From the NCBI GenBank assembly GCA_965220185.1, contig OZ244807.1, forward strand, positions 2,666,001-2,730,000: 64,000 nt of DNA. Reading direction: 5' to 3'. The notes below the pieces were generated by a model. The model was not told the DNA's origin, ran no database searches, and worked only from the letters and a program-made list of their open reading frames with translations. A program made the position numbers and the translations under genes. Shown here piece by piece: positions 34,550-44,234 of this stretch (its first letter is position 1; each line of letters starts with the position of its first letter). The stretch comes from Azotimanducus sp965220185 (lineage in GTDB: Bacteria; Pseudomonadota; Gammaproteobacteria; Pseudomonadales; Azotimanducaceae).

Positions 34550-35777
34550 CATTTCGACCGACCACCAGGTGATGCACTTCATCCGGCCCGTCGGCGAGCC
34601 GCAAGGTGCGCTGTCCTGTGTACATGTCCGCGAGCGGCGTCCATTGCGAAACGCCGGTCGCGCCGTGTATCTGAATCGCCTCGTCAATGATCTTGCAGAC
34701 GCGCTCCGGAATCATCGCCTTGGCCATATGTACCCACACCCGCGCCTCGCGACTGCCGAGCAAATCCATGGCGCGCGCAGCGCGCAGCACCATCAGGCGC
34801 ATGGCTTCGATTTCGATGCGCGCGCGCGAGACCACTTCGAGGTTCTTGCCAAGCTGAATGAGCGGCTTGCCGAAGGCTTCGCGCACGCAGGCGCGGCGAA
34901 CCATCAGATCGAGTGCGCGCTCGGCTTGGCCGATCGAGCGCATGCAATGGTGAATGCGCCCCGGCCCCAAGCGAAGCTGCGAGATTTCAAAGCCGCGGCC
35001 TTCGCCGAGCAGGATGTTCTCTTCAGGCACCCGCACATTGTCGAGCTTGATGTGCATGTGGCCGTGCGGCGCGTCGTCGTGTCCAAAGACATGCATGGGA
35101 CCAAGGACGTTCACGCCCGGCGTGTCCATCGGCACGAGAATCTGCGACTGCTGCCTGTTGGGCGCCGCATCCGGGCTCGTTTTGACCATGCAGATCATGA
35201 TCTTGCAGCGCGGGTCGCCAGCACCGGAAATATAGAACTTCTCGCCGTTGATCACCCATTCGCCGTTTTCGAGCACCGCGCGCGCACCAATGTTCTTGGC
35301 GTCGGACGATGCGAGATTGGGCTCGGTCATGGCATAGCAGGAGCGAATATCACCATTCAATAGCGGCTTGAGCCAGCGCTCCTTTTGCTCATGCGTGCCA
35401 ACGCGCTCAATCACTTCCATGTTGCCCGTGTCGGGCGCGCTGCAATTGAGGCACTCGGAAGCGAGCGGGCTCTTGCCAAGCTCGGCGGCGATGTAGGCAT
35501 AGTCGAGGTTCTTCAGTCCTTCGCCTGTCTCAGCGTCGGGCAGGAAGAAGTTCCACAGTCCGCGTTCCTTGGCTTTGGCCTTGGCGCCGTCCAAGAGATC
35601 AAGTTGACCGGGGACATAGCTCCATCGGTCTTCTCGGTTCGCCCCAAGCTCAAAGAAGGGTTCAGTGATGGGCTCCACCTCGTCAGCGATGAACTTTTTC
35701 ACCGCATCCAGCAGAGGCGCGGCTTGCTGCGACATGCTGAGGTCGTACATGTCAGCGTGAAAGTCAGTCTGGGTCAT
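34521..35777 (-). CDS. Acyl-CoA dehydrogenase
   Basis: 418 residues from the ATG at 35777 (MTQTDFHADMYDLS). ACAD signatures: CYAMTEPNLASSDAKNI, WVINGEKFYISGAGDP, the middle beta domain, then QLGKNLEVVSRARIEIEAMRLMVLRAA and QIHGATGVSQWTPLADMYTGQRTLRLADGPDEVH. The ending is like the FadE-type members acting on branched or longer substrates. Divergent from the SDR at 35844; the 66-bp gap must hold both promoters. Confidence 0.94.
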   Translation of the reverse strand: MTQTDFHADMYDLSMSQQAAPLLDAVKKFIADEVEPITEPFFELGANREDRWSYVPGQLDLLDGAKAKAKERGLWNFFLPDAETGEGLKNLDYAYIAAELGKSPLASECLNCSAPDTGNMEVIERVGTHEQKERWLKPLLNGDIRSCYAMTEPNLASSDAKNIGARAVLENGEWVINGEKFYISGAGDPRCKIMICMVKTSPDAAPNRQQSQILVPMDTPGVNVLGPMHVFGHDDAPHGHMHIKLDNVRVPEENILLGEGRGFEISQLRLGPGRIHHCMRSIGQAERALDLMVRRACVREAFGKPLIQLGKNLEVVSRARIEIEAMRLMVLRAARAMDLLGSREARVWVHMAKAMIPERVCKIIDEAIQIHGATGVSQWTPLADMYTGQRTLRLADGPDEVHHLVVGRNEIAKYQGEV

Positions 35778-35843
35778 TTGATGCGCTTGTCCACTTACAA
35801 TACGCGACGCATCATATAGGGATGGCAAGAAACCTGCATTCGC

Positions 35844-36623
35844 ATGTCAACGAACACACTTTTTGACCTTTCTGGCAAGGTCGCTCTGCTCACAGGCTCA
35901 TCGAAAGGCATGGGACGCGCCATGGCCGAAGGGCTTGCTGAACACGGCGCGCGCGTCGTCATCTCAAGTCGCAAGCTCGATCAGTGCGAAGCCACCGCAG
36001 AGGAAATCAACGCGCGCTATGGAGCAGGCAGCGCCATTGCCATCGCCTGCAACGCTGGGCGCAAGGACGAGTTGCAACGGCTCGTCGACACCACGCGCGA
36101 GCGGCTCGGGGCAATCGATATCAGCATCGGCAATGCGGGCGTCAATCCCTTCTACGGCTCGATCACCGAGATTCCAGATGAAGCCTTCGACAAGACGCTT
36201 TCCACCAACGTCAAGGCCAATCTCTGGCTTGCGCAAATGGTGGCGCCTGACATGAAGGCCAAAGGCACCGGGTCAATCATGATCACCTCGAGCACGGGCG
36301 CGTTCAGACCCTCTGACACGCTTGGCACCTACAGCGTGTCGAAGCTCGCCGACCTCGCGCTAGTACGGAATCTCGCTCTTGAGTTCGGACCTTTCGGCAT
36401 TCGCGTCAATGCCATCTGTCCAGGTGTCGTGAAAACGGACTTCGCGCGCGCGCTGTGGGACAACCCCGAGTCGGAGCGCCGCGTCAACGAAGAAGTGCCC
36501 TTGCGCCGCCTTGGGGTAGCGGACGACCTCAAAGGTGTCGCCGTGTTCCTCGCTTCAAATGCCAGCAGCTACATGACCGGCCAAGCGCTCACCCTGTGCG
36601 GCGGCACGCATATGTGGGCTTGA
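35844..36623 (+). CDS. Short-chain dehydrogenase/reductase
   Basis: 259 residues, classical SDR: cofactor site TGSSKGMGRAMAEGL, NAG motif (GNAGVNPFYG), catalytic Ser (MITSSTGAF) and YSVSKLADLAL, then the PGVVKTDFARALWDNPE loop. The dehydrogenase substrate is unknown; acyl-CoA dehydrogenases on both sides suggest a role in acyl-chain degradation. Confidence 0.93.
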   Translation: MSTNTLFDLSGKVALLTGSSKGMGRAMAEGLAEHGARVVISSRKLDQCEATAEEINARYGAGSAIAIACNAGRKDELQRLVDTTRERLGAIDISIGNAGVNPFYGSITEIPDEAFDKTLSTNVKANLWLAQMVAPDMKAKGTGSIMITSSTGAFRPSDTLGTYSVSKLADLALVRNLALEFGPFGIRVNAICPGVVKTDFARALWDNPESERRVNEEVPLRRLGVADDLKGVAVFLASNASSYMTGQALTLCGGTHMWA

Positions 36624-36708
36624 GATAGAGCCATCCATGTCCTTGCCTTTGGCAAGAGAAAGGCATATGATTCCTGAGCATCATTCAGTTTCAGCTTCAA
36701 AGAGAGCA

Positions 36709-37161
36709 ATGAAACAGCTCACAAAATCAACCCTCCACACATTACTCGTCGCGCTGCTGATCACGGCTTTTGCGGGGCCAGCATCGGCGCATGAAAGAAA
36801 CGATGGCGTCAGTGCAATAGTCGCTGCGATATGCCTTACATCAGAAGAAGACGAGTTCGTTCAGTCCCTTGTGGGTAGGGGCGCATATTGCCAAACCCTC
36901 TTTGATACATGGAGCAGGATCAATCCGAGCCTGACTTGCGAAGTGTCGCCGGACGGCGGAACTCTGACAAATCCCTATGACCCGAACATGTTCGGACACC
37001 ATGGAAATCCAGTGGATGGCCTGCCCTCGCATAGGCACAACTGCACCGTAAACTGCGATTATTGGTCTGATGGCATGGATAAAGGCCTCCTCACAATGAA
37101 CATGCAGTACTTCGAGAAGACGACACAGATTCCGACAGACCGCTTCCGCAACTGCCGCTAG
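36709..37161 (+). CDS. Secreted protein of unknown function
   Basis: 150 residues from the ATG at 36709. A signal peptide (KQLTKSTLHTLLVALLITAF..ASAHE) is clear; the mature part has six Cys and the segments DPNMFGHHGNPVDGLPSHRHN and CDYWSDGMDKGLLTMNMQYF. I do not recognise a family. Codon use is less regular than in neighbouring genes. It stands alone between the SDR and the next acyl-CoA dehydrogenase. Confidence 0.65.
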   Translation: MKQLTKSTLHTLLVALLITAFAGPASAHERNDGVSAIVAAICLTSEEDEFVQSLVGRGAYCQTLFDTWSRINPSLTCEVSPDGGTLTNPYDPNMFGHHGNPVDGLPSHRHNCTVNCDYWSDGMDKGLLTMNMQYFEKTTQIPTDRFRNCR

Positions 37162-37212
37162 ACTCAAGCGATCTGACTCCATGGGCCTTGAGAAAGCTTC
37201 ATTGATCCTCCT

Positions 37213-38403
37213 ATGGACTTATCATTCGGCCCCGAATACGAACAATTTCGCAGTGAGGTTCGCGCCTTTCTCGAATCGCATCGCCAGCTAGCGCCCAAAA
37301 CTACGGCGCTGCGTCACAAGAGCGTGCTCGACTGGCAGCGGCTGCTGATCGACAAAGGCTATGCCGCGCGCACCATCCCTCGCGAGTACGGCGGCGCTGG
37401 GCTGCCTGTCGATATCCTGAAGTCCCACATTATTGGCGAAGAGTTTGCCAAGGCGCGCGTGAGTGCCGGTCTTGGCGGACAAGGCATCAACATGCTGGTG
37501 CCGACCTTGCTAGAACTCGGCACCGAAGCACAGAAGCGGGAATTCATCCCGCCGACTCTCTCAGGCGAAATGATCTGGTGCCAAGGCTATTCCGAGCCGG
37601 GCGCCGGCAGCGACCTCGCGAGCCTGCGCACATCAGCGGTCTTGGACGGTGACGACTGGCTAGTCAACGGCCAGAAGATTTGGACGAGCACGGCGCATCT
37701 GGCCGATTGGATCTTTTGCCTTGTGCGAACAGAGCCCGACGCGCCCAAGCATAGGGGCATCAGCTTTCTGCTCTTTGATATGAAGATGCCGGGCATTGAG
37801 GTCAGGCCCTTGGTGGACATGACCATGAACCGTAATTTCAATGAAGTGTTTTTCACCGATGTGCGCGTTCCGAGGGAGCAAATTGTCGGCAAGCTTGGCG
37901 AGGGCTGGATGGTTGCGAACACGATCCTGAAGAATGAGCGCGATTCGCTTGCAGATCCAAATCAGGCGCAAGCGCGTTTGAACGGTCTCGTTGAACTGAT
38001 GAAGACCGAAACGATCGATGGTGTTCGCGTCTTCGACAAGCCCGAGTTTCGGGATCGACTCATGCGATTGCAGGGCCGCGCGCTTGCGAACCGCTTTAAC
38101 GACCTTCGCAACCTGTCGAACCGCTTGAAGGGACGGACGGATGGGGCACTCGCGCAAATGATCGTCAAGCTCCAAGGCACCGAACTGAGACACGAGATCG
38201 AAGGTCTCGCCATTGATGTCATGGGTGAAACCGGCCTTGCCTATGGCAGCAATCCGTACTTGCGGGACAAGGGAAGCTGGCAGTTCCAATACATGTTCTA
38301 TCTCGGACTCATCATCGGCGGCGGCACCAGCCAGATCCAAAAGAACATCATCAGCGAGCGCGGACTTGGCATGCCGCGCGAACCGCGCCCGAAAGCCACC
38401 TGA
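37213..38403 (+). CDS. Acyl-CoA dehydrogenase
   Basis: 396 residues: N-terminal helical domain (DLSFGPEYEQFRSEVRAFLE), GYSEPGAGSDLASLRTSA, WLVNGQKIWTSTAHLADWIFCLVRT, KLGEGWMVANTIL, and the C-terminal domain ending GLIIGGGTSQIQKNIISERGLG. The last segment is typical of the larger subunit in paired ACADs. It lies 15 bp before a second, shorter ACAD, so the two may form a heteromeric enzyme as known for steroid side-chain and similar substrates. Confidence 0.94.
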   Translation: MDLSFGPEYEQFRSEVRAFLESHRQLAPKTTALRHKSVLDWQRLLIDKGYAARTIPREYGGAGLPVDILKSHIIGEEFAKARVSAGLGGQGINMLVPTLLELGTEAQKREFIPPTLSGEMIWCQGYSEPGAGSDLASLRTSAVLDGDDWLVNGQKIWTSTAHLADWIFCLVRTEPDAPKHRGISFLLFDMKMPGIEVRPLVDMTMNRNFNEVFFTDVRVPREQIVGKLGEGWMVANTILKNERDSLADPNQAQARLNGLVELMKTETIDGVRVFDKPEFRDRLMRLQGRALANRFNDLRNLSNRLKGRTDGALAQMIVKLQGTELRHEIEGLAIDVMGETGLAYGSNPYLRDKGSWQFQYMFYLGLIIGGGTSQIQKNIISERGLGMPREPRPKAT

Positions 38404-38418
38404 CACGGAATCCATCTC

Positions 38419-39492
38419 GTGGAATTTGGACTGTCTGAAGAGCAGCAACTGCTGCAGGCAAGCCTCGCTGGCTATTTGAGCGAGCACGCTTCTCTTGATC
38501 GTGTTCGTCAATTTACAGACAGCGATGAAGGTCGCGCCAAAGACATTGAGCAGGGTCTTGCCGAACTTGGCGTGCCCGCCTTGATGATTGGCGAAGCCCA
38601 TGGTGGTGTCGGCCTCGGCGCTTTAGACGCCTGCGTCGTCGCGGAGGCATTTGGCTATGCCGTCGCGCCAGCGCCATTTGTGGCCAGCGCCGTGATGGCG
38701 CCGCTCGCGCTGCGTCTGGCCGCATCTGATGCCCAGCGCCGTGAATGGCTTCCAAGGATCGCATCCGGGGAAGTTGTGCTCGGCACCGCACTTGCGGAAT
38801 CCGCTGGCGCCCGAGCAGGCGCAGGCGTTGCCGCTTCACATGGCAAGCTCACTGGCAAATCGCTCTTTGTTTTGGATTTCGAGGCGGATGGCTACGTGGT
38901 GGGCGATGCCTCGGGCGGCTTGTCGCTGGTGTTGAAAGACGCCCTAGGACTCGACCGAAGGCGACTCGAAACGGTGGATAGGACGCGCCCCATTGGTGAG
39001 CTGATCTTCGATCAGGTGATCTGCGAGCCCCTGCCCGCGGCGAGCCATGATGTTCACAGGTCGCTGCTCGACCATGGTCGCGTGATGCTCGCCGCGGACA
39101 CCTTGGGGGCGGCGCAAGCCATGCTCGACAAGGCGGTTGCCTATGCCAAAGAGCGAGAACAGTTCGGGCGCTCCATCGCCTCGTTCCAAGCGGTCAAGCA
39201 CATGTGCGCGGAGATGGCCGCGCATCTTGAGCCAACGCGCGCCTTCGCCTGGTATGCGGCGCACACGCTTGACGAGAGCCCGCAGCAGGCGCACCTCAAC
39301 GCCTGCCACCTGAAGGCGCATTTGAGCGAAGTCGGAACGTTCGTCGCCAAGACCGCCACCGAAGTGCATGGCGGCATGGGATTCACCGATCTTCTCGGTC
39401 TGCATTACTGGTTCAAGCGCATCGGCTTTAATCGCCAGATGCTCGGCTCGCCGGAGGGGCTGCGCGAAGAAGCCGCAAAACAGATTGATTAG
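38419..39492 (+). CDS. Acyl-CoA dehydrogenase, smaller paired subunit
   Basis: 357 residues, starting VEFGLSEEQQLLQASLAGYL at a GTG. The flavin-binding middle domain is short and divergent, but the C-terminal part (YAKEREQFGRSIASFQAVKHMCAEM, EVHGGMGFTDLLGLHYWFKRIG) is clearly ACAD. The gene follows the 37213 ACAD at once and ends one base before mtfA, so all three are likely one transcript. Confidence 0.92.
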   Translation: MEFGLSEEQQLLQASLAGYLSEHASLDRVRQFTDSDEGRAKDIEQGLAELGVPALMIGEAHGGVGLGALDACVVAEAFGYAVAPAPFVASAVMAPLALRLAASDAQRREWLPRIASGEVVLGTALAESAGARAGAGVAASHGKLTGKSLFVLDFEADGYVVGDASGGLSLVLKDALGLDRRRLETVDRTRPIGELIFDQVICEPLPAASHDVHRSLLDHGRVMLAADTLGAAQAMLDKAVAYAKEREQFGRSIASFQAVKHMCAEMAAHLEPTRAFAWYAAHTLDESPQQAHLNACHLKAHLSEVGTFVAKTATEVHGGMGFTDLLGLHYWFKRIGFNRQMLGSPEGLREEAAKQID

Positions 39493-40266
39493 ATGAAATT
39501 TCTACGACGCACGAATGATGCGCTCGCAAGCGACCAGCTTTGGTCGGAAGTGCTGGCATCATCGAGTCTCTTTGATGATCTTGATCGTGCGAGGCGAGCA
39601 GACCTTCGCGATCTCGCGATTCGCTTCTGCGCATCCGTACACTTTTCTGGCGCACGCGGTTTCGAGGTCACGCCGTTTGTGCAACTCTCCATCGCCGCGC
39701 AAGCCTGCCTGCTTGTGCTCGACCTCGGGCTTGAGCATTTTTCCGAAGTCCGCACCGTCATCCTCTATCCGGAAGCATTCGTAGCGTATCGAGAAGAAGA
39801 AGACGACATCGGCATCGTGCATTCAGGCTATGAAGCGCTCGACGGCGAGTCAATCGAACAAGGCGCAGTGGTCCTGGCTTGGGAAGAAGCGCGTCCGCGA
39901 AGGCATGATGCGCCGACCAACCTCATTTTGCACGAATTTGCGCACAAGCTCGACGAAGGGACAGGCACTTGCAATGGTGTGCCTGTGCTCGCTTCACGAG
40001 CGCTTCGCTTGCGCTGGCGACAGGTGTTTGGCGAGGCGTTTGAGCGCTTGTGCGCGAGCCTTGAAGAGCGCGACGACGACCTTGGTTTCGATGACTACGC
40101 GGCCACGAGCCCGAGCGAATTCTTCGCGGTGTGCGTCGAATACTTCTTTGTCTCGCCACATGACCTCCGAGAAATTTTCCCCGAGGTGCACACCATGCTT
40201 ACAGCCTACTTCGCTGGCAAGTCAATAGGCTGTCTGCGCGCCGATCACCGGGATCGTCATGTCTAA
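39493..40266 (+). CDS. mtfA: MtfA-type zinc metallopeptidase
   Basis: 257 residues: the zinc motif HEFAHKLDEGTG (about residue 146) with FDDYAATSPSEFFAVCVEYFFVSP carrying the third ligand; FSGARGFEVTPFVQLSIAAQACLLVL is the conserved N-terminal core. In enterics MtfA binds the glucose repressor Mlc; outside them its partner is not known. The gene begins directly at the ACAD stop. Confidence 0.93.
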   Translation: MKFLRRTNDALASDQLWSEVLASSSLFDDLDRARRADLRDLAIRFCASVHFSGARGFEVTPFVQLSIAAQACLLVLDLGLEHFSEVRTVILYPEAFVAYREEEDDIGIVHSGYEALDGESIEQGAVVLAWEEARPRRHDAPTNLILHEFAHKLDEGTGTCNGVPVLASRALRLRWRQVFGEAFERLCASLEERDDDLGFDDYAATSPSEFFAVCVEYFFVSPHDLREIFPEVHTMLTAYFAGKSIGCLRADHRDRHV

Positions 40267-40325
40267 ATTCCGCGAGAAAGATGAGGCAGTCTTTCGTAAA
40301 TTGCGTCCCAATATCCTATTGTCGG

Positions 40326-40721
40326 TCAAGCAAACCTGCCTTGAACCTTGTCCACATTCCGTTCCCAATTGGCACCATCAAATGGCTCGACGGTGATTTC
40401 TTCAAATTCGCTTTGGTCGAGGCAGCGCGCATTCACGCTCTTGCCATTGGGATGTGAGCGCGGCACATAGAAGGGCTTGACGCCGCACCGCTTGCAGAAG
40501 GTGTGCTGCGCCGCGCCCGTGTTGAAGGTGTAGGTGGTGAGCATGTCCGCGCCTGCGATCAGTCGAAATCGATCAAGCGGCACGATGAGATGCAAAAAGC
40601 CAACCATCCGGCACACCGAGCAGTTGCAGTCGAGCAACGTCACCTTGCTTGGCGCATCGACCTCAAAGCGCACGCTGCCGCAATGACATGCGCCTTGAAA
40701 CGTCCGCAGATCAGTTTCCAA
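40326..40721 (-). CDS. GFA family (glutathione-dependent formaldehyde-activating-like) protein
   Basis: 131 residues from a TTG at 40721 that overlaps the ACAD end. Zinc-binding cysteines: ACHCGSV, DCNCSVCRM and CKRCGVKPFYVPRSHP. The family includes formaldehyde-glutathione adduct enzymes and many members without known substrate. An ATG at 40769 exists but lies within the ACAD gene. Confidence 0.88.
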   Translation of the reverse strand: METDLRTFQGACHCGSVRFEVDAPSKVTLLDCNCSVCRMVGFLHLIVPLDRFRLIAGADMLTTYTFNTGAAQHTFCKRCGVKPFYVPRSHPNGKSVNARCLDQSEFEEITVEPFDGANWERNVDKVQGRFA

Positions 40722-41961
40722 AATCCCAGCCCTGTCCAGCGTGATACGCCCGCAACACCGTCTTGGCAATCAGAATGCGGTGTACTTCGTCGGGGCCGTC
40801 GGCGAGACGCAAGGTGCGCGCAGTCGTGTACATGCCAGCGAGCGGCAGATCGCCAGAGACACCTGCCGCGCCCCATACCTGAATCGCGCGGTCAACGACG
40901 CGATGGAAGGCGGCCGGCACGAACACCTTGATCGCAGAGATGTCGGCGCGCACATTGCCCCCCGCCTCCATCTTGTTGGCGCATTCTATGGTCATAAGAC
41001 GTGCGGCCTGAATGTCAATGTAGGAATCTGCGATGAACCCCTGCATAAACTGCTTGTCTTCCAGGAGCTCGCCGCCATGCACGGCTCGCTTCGTGAGTCG
41101 CTCGACCATGAGGTCGAACGCCCGCCACATGGCGCCGATGGAATTCATGCAGTGATAGATCCTTCCGGCGCCAAGGCGGTCCTGCGCCGCAGCATGTCCT
41201 GTTCCCGTGCCGCCGAGCTGATTTGACTTCGGCACGCGCACATTGTTGTAGCGTATCTCGCAATGGCTTGACCGACGACCCCACACCGGCACGCCGCGCA
41301 CAACCTCAAGCCCTGGCGCGTCAGTGGGAACAATGATCTGCGTCATGCGCGAGCCAGCGGCTTCCGGGTCGGATTCGTCCGCGGTACGACACATCACAAT
41401 CAGGAAGTCCGCCGCAAAGCCATTGGATGTGAACCACTTGTGTCCATTGATAACCCATTCGTCGCCGTCGAGCCGCGCAGTCGTTTGCAGCGATCGCGGG
41501 TCCGAGCCTGGCTGGTCGGGTTCGGTCATAGAAAAGCCAGACTGCATACGCCCTTCAGTCAATGGGATGAGCCACTTCTCGTGCTGCTCCGGCGTGCCGT
41601 ACTTGAGGAGGATCTTCTGGTTGCCGGAGTTAGGCGCGACCACGCCGAAAAGTGCCGCTGCGCCGGGGCTGTAGGCGAGGATTTCGTTCATATAGGCCTG
41701 CCGCAGAAAGCCGATGTCCATGCCGCCAAAGGCTGTTGGCAAGTGTGGTGCCCACAAGCCGCGCCGCTTGACCTTGTCCTGAATGTCGCTTCGCAGCGCT
41801 TTCGCTTCCTCGATCTGTTCCCGACCGGGGCGCGAGCCATCATCGCGCGCCGCCCAGAGCTTGGACTCAACCGGCAGCACGTCTTCGTTGATGATTTCGG
41901 CCGTTCTGAGCCGCAGATCGTTGATTTCATCATCGATCCCTGGAATGGGCTTCACATTCAT
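40711..41961 (-). CDS. Acyl-CoA dehydrogenase
   Basis: 416 residues from the ATG at 41961. Same overall build as the 34521 gene: SMTEPDQPGSDPRSLQTTA, WVINGHKWFTSNGFAADFLIVM, VWGRRSSHCEIRYNNVRVP, GRIYHCMNSIGAMWRAFDLM and QVWGAAGVSGDLPLAGMYTTARTLRLADGPDEVH. The two genes are probably old paralogues. Divergent from the MBL-fold gene and coupled to the GFA gene. Confidence 0.94.
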   Translation of the reverse strand: MNVKPIPGIDDEINDLRLRTAEIINEDVLPVESKLWAARDDGSRPGREQIEEAKALRSDIQDKVKRRGLWAPHLPTAFGGMDIGFLRQAYMNEILAYSPGAAALFGVVAPNSGNQKILLKYGTPEQHEKWLIPLTEGRMQSGFSMTEPDQPGSDPRSLQTTARLDGDEWVINGHKWFTSNGFAADFLIVMCRTADESDPEAAGSRMTQIIVPTDAPGLEVVRGVPVWGRRSSHCEIRYNNVRVPKSNQLGGTGTGHAAAQDRLGAGRIYHCMNSIGAMWRAFDLMVERLTKRAVHGGELLEDKQFMQGFIADSYIDIQAARLMTIECANKMEAGGNVRADISAIKVFVPAAFHRVVDRAIQVWGAAGVSGDLPLAGMYTTARTLRLADGPDEVHRILIAKTVLRAYHAGQGWDFGN

Positions 41962-42055
41962 TCGTGTGGGCACGGGTTGCCCTCCTACGCGGGGGCGAAA
42001 CTCTAACACGGGCATAAGCCGCTACACTGAGTCCTTTCGCTCGCGAATAGCTATT

Positions 42056-43159
42056 GTGTCTCAATCAAGCACCCTCAGCTACCAATGGACCGAACATCCC
42101 GAGGAGGGCACGCTGCGCGAGGTTGCGCCCACTGTCCAATGGCTCAAAATGCCCCTTGACGGCGGTCTTGACCACATCAACCTCTATCTCCTTGAAGACG
42201 ATGATGGCTGGTTTGTCGTGGACACTGGCTGGAACGATGCTCGCACCAAGCGCCTGTGGGACGGCATATTCGAAGAACACTTGTTGGGCAAGCCCGTCAA
42301 GGGCGTCATCTGCACCCACTTCCATCCTGACCATATTGGACAGGCAGCCATGATTACAGACTTGTTTCGATGCCCTCTGTACATGACCTTCAAGGAGTTC
42401 TATCAAGCGCTCTCGTTTGCTGGCGCCGCAAGGCGTCAGCAAAGCTGGCAAGCGGCGGAATTTTATGCCCGCGCTGGCATGACAAAAGCGTTCTCCAATG
42501 AGCTGCGCAAGATGATGGATCGCGGCAACCCGATGGCGAAGCAGGTCATGCCGACAAGCTTCCAGAGAATTGAGCACGGCGATGTGCTCACCATCGGCGG
42601 CCACGACTGGCGAGTGCTGGTCGGATCGGGGCATTCTCCTGAGCATGCCTGCCTGCACTGCGCAGGACTTGGATTGCTCATCTCGGGCGACCAGGTGCTG
42701 CCGGTGATCACCTCGAATGTCAGTGTCTTTCCCCATGAGCCGGAAGCCAATCCACTCAAACTATGGCTCGAATCGCACGAGCGCTTGCTTGATCTGCCAG
42801 CCGAGACCTTGGTGCTGCCAGCGCACAATCTGCCGTTCGTTGGCGTGCGCGAGCGCCTCAGGTCACTGATCGATCATCACGCCGACCGCATGATCGCAAT
42901 CGAAGAGCATTGCATTGAGCCTCGTAAAGCGGTCGAGTTGATTCCAGTGCTTTTCAAGCGCGAACTCAACTTCATGGGCACAATGATGGCGCTCGGTGAA
43001 GTCATCGCGCATCTTCATCAGTTGATACATCACAGGCGCATCGAGCGCAAATTGCATGAGGACGGCGCGTATCGGTTCACATCCATCGACCCGTCGCTGC
43101 CACAGCGAGTGCATCTGCGGGGGCACATGGACCCTGACGATGCGCCCATGATGGTCTAG
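42056..43159 (+). CDS. MBL-fold metallohydrolase
   Basis: 367 residues from the GTG at 42056. The metal site is THFHPDHIG (about residues 80-88), with GSGHSPEHACL, LISGDQVLP and LPAHNLPF as the later motifs. A C-terminal helical domain follows (HHADRMIAIEEHCIEPRKA...). Such hydrolases often sit beside acyl-CoA genes and may cleave thioesters or lactones; the substrate is not known. Confidence 0.92.
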   Translation: MSQSSTLSYQWTEHPEEGTLREVAPTVQWLKMPLDGGLDHINLYLLEDDDGWFVVDTGWNDARTKRLWDGIFEEHLLGKPVKGVICTHFHPDHIGQAAMITDLFRCPLYMTFKEFYQALSFAGAARRQQSWQAAEFYARAGMTKAFSNELRKMMDRGNPMAKQVMPTSFQRIEHGDVLTIGGHDWRVLVGSGHSPEHACLHCAGLGLLISGDQVLPVITSNVSVFPHEPEANPLKLWLESHERLLDLPAETLVLPAHNLPFVGVRERLRSLIDHHADRMIAIEEHCIEPRKAVELIPVLFKRELNFMGTMMALGEVIAHLHQLIHHRRIERKLHEDGAYRFTSIDPSLPQRVHLRGHMDPDDAPMMV

Positions 43160-43165
43160 CCGCCG

Positions 43166-43438
43166 TTGACCGCCCGAAAAATCAATTGGTCGCGCATTCG
43201 CCGCATCCTGATAGTCATCACCTATCGTGGGCTCAGGCGCGGCAAGCGACGAATTCCGCCTGGGTTGCGGCTCATTGTCGGGTTGCTCCTTGTCTTTGCA
43301 GGCTTTCTCGGATTCCTGCCGATTCTCGGCTTCTGGATGATTCCGCTCGGCATTGCGGTCGCATCCCTTGATATCCCGCCGCTCTACCGGGTGCTTAACA
43401 GGCGGCTTCGAAGACTTCGCCACCGGCGCAAGCATTAG
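43166..43438 (+). CDS. Small basic membrane protein
   Basis: 90 residues: a basic N-terminus, two hydrophobic segments forming one hairpin (LRLIVGLLLVFAGFLGFLPILGFWMIPLGIAVASLDI), and a very basic C-terminus (NRRLRRLRHRRKH). It resembles the short PGPGW-type transmembrane proteins. It follows the MBL gene after 6 bp, probably in one transcript. Function unknown. Confidence 0.75.
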   Translation: MTARKINWSRIRRILIVITYRGLRRGKRRIPPGLRLIVGLLLVFAGFLGFLPILGFWMIPLGIAVASLDIPPLYRVLNRRLRRLRHRRKH

Positions 43439-43439
43439 T

Positions 43440-44225
43440 TCACGAATACATCTTCTGCGAAACACGGGCAAGCAAGGGAAGCAAACGCTTTCGCGGCAGC
43501 AGTAGCATGGTTGTGCCCGCCACCAAATTGTTGATGAATCCGGGAATGCAGCGCGGCCCCTTGCCCAAGGCCGAGAGCGCTCGTTCGGCGGCGCGCTCGG
43601 CGGACATGGCGCCCGGCGCGAGCTTCTCGAATACCTTGTTGTATCCGGGTGTCGGTATGGCGCCCGCGATGAACGCCATGGCATCGACACCCGTGTCTTT
43701 CAGCTCGTACCACAAGGCTTCTCCTAGATTGATGATGAACGCCTTGGTCGCCGAGTAGCCAGCGAGGCCGGGAAAGCCCTGCAGTCCAGCAAGCGACGAG
43801 ACAAGGATGACACCGCCGCGGCCGCGCGCAACCATGCCCGGCACAATGTTCCTCACTGCCTCGATCAAGCCAAGCATGTTGACCCGCATCAGGTGCTGCA
43901 CATCCGCATCGGATGCGTCAAGAAACGGACCCGAGGGCACGAAAGCGGCGTTGTAAACGAGCATGCCGACATCAAGGTCAGCCGTCGCTTCGCTGAGGAC
44001 TTCGCCAAGATTCGGCGCGGCCAGATCCTGCGCCAGACATCGCACGTCAACGCCGTGCGCTTTGGCAAGCCTCTCGGCGGTCTCCTTGAGCGGCGCCTCG
44101 CGGCGCGCGACAACCAAGAGGTTCATGCCGTGCGCGGCCAAGCTGTCAGCGAAGGCGGCGCCGAGGCCCTCGGAAGCGCCGGCCACGATGGCCCAGCTTC
44201 CTTTGAGGGCATTGAAATCTGTCAC
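43440..44225 (-). CDS. Short-chain dehydrogenase/reductase
   Basis: 261 residues: GASEGLGAAFADSLAAHGMNLLVVARR, YNAAFVPSG (replacing NNAG), SSLAGLQGFPGLAGYSATKAFI and a hydrophobic C-terminal part with AGAIPTPGYNKVF. Related to the DltE/17-beta-hydroxysteroid type. It lies directly after hsp20 on the same strand (9 bp) and may be cotranscribed with it. Confidence 0.92.
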   Translation of the reverse strand: MTDFNALKGSWAIVAGASEGLGAAFADSLAAHGMNLLVVARREAPLKETAERLAKAHGVDVRCLAQDLAAPNLGEVLSEATADLDVGMLVYNAAFVPSGPFLDASDADVQHLMRVNMLGLIEAVRNIVPGMVARGRGGVILVSSLAGLQGFPGLAGYSATKAFIINLGEALWYELKDTGVDAMAFIAGAIPTPGYNKVFEKLAPGAMSAERAAERALSALGKGPRCIPGFINNLVAGTTMLLLPRKRLLPLLARVSQKMYS

Positions 44226-44234
44226 GGACTGTCC

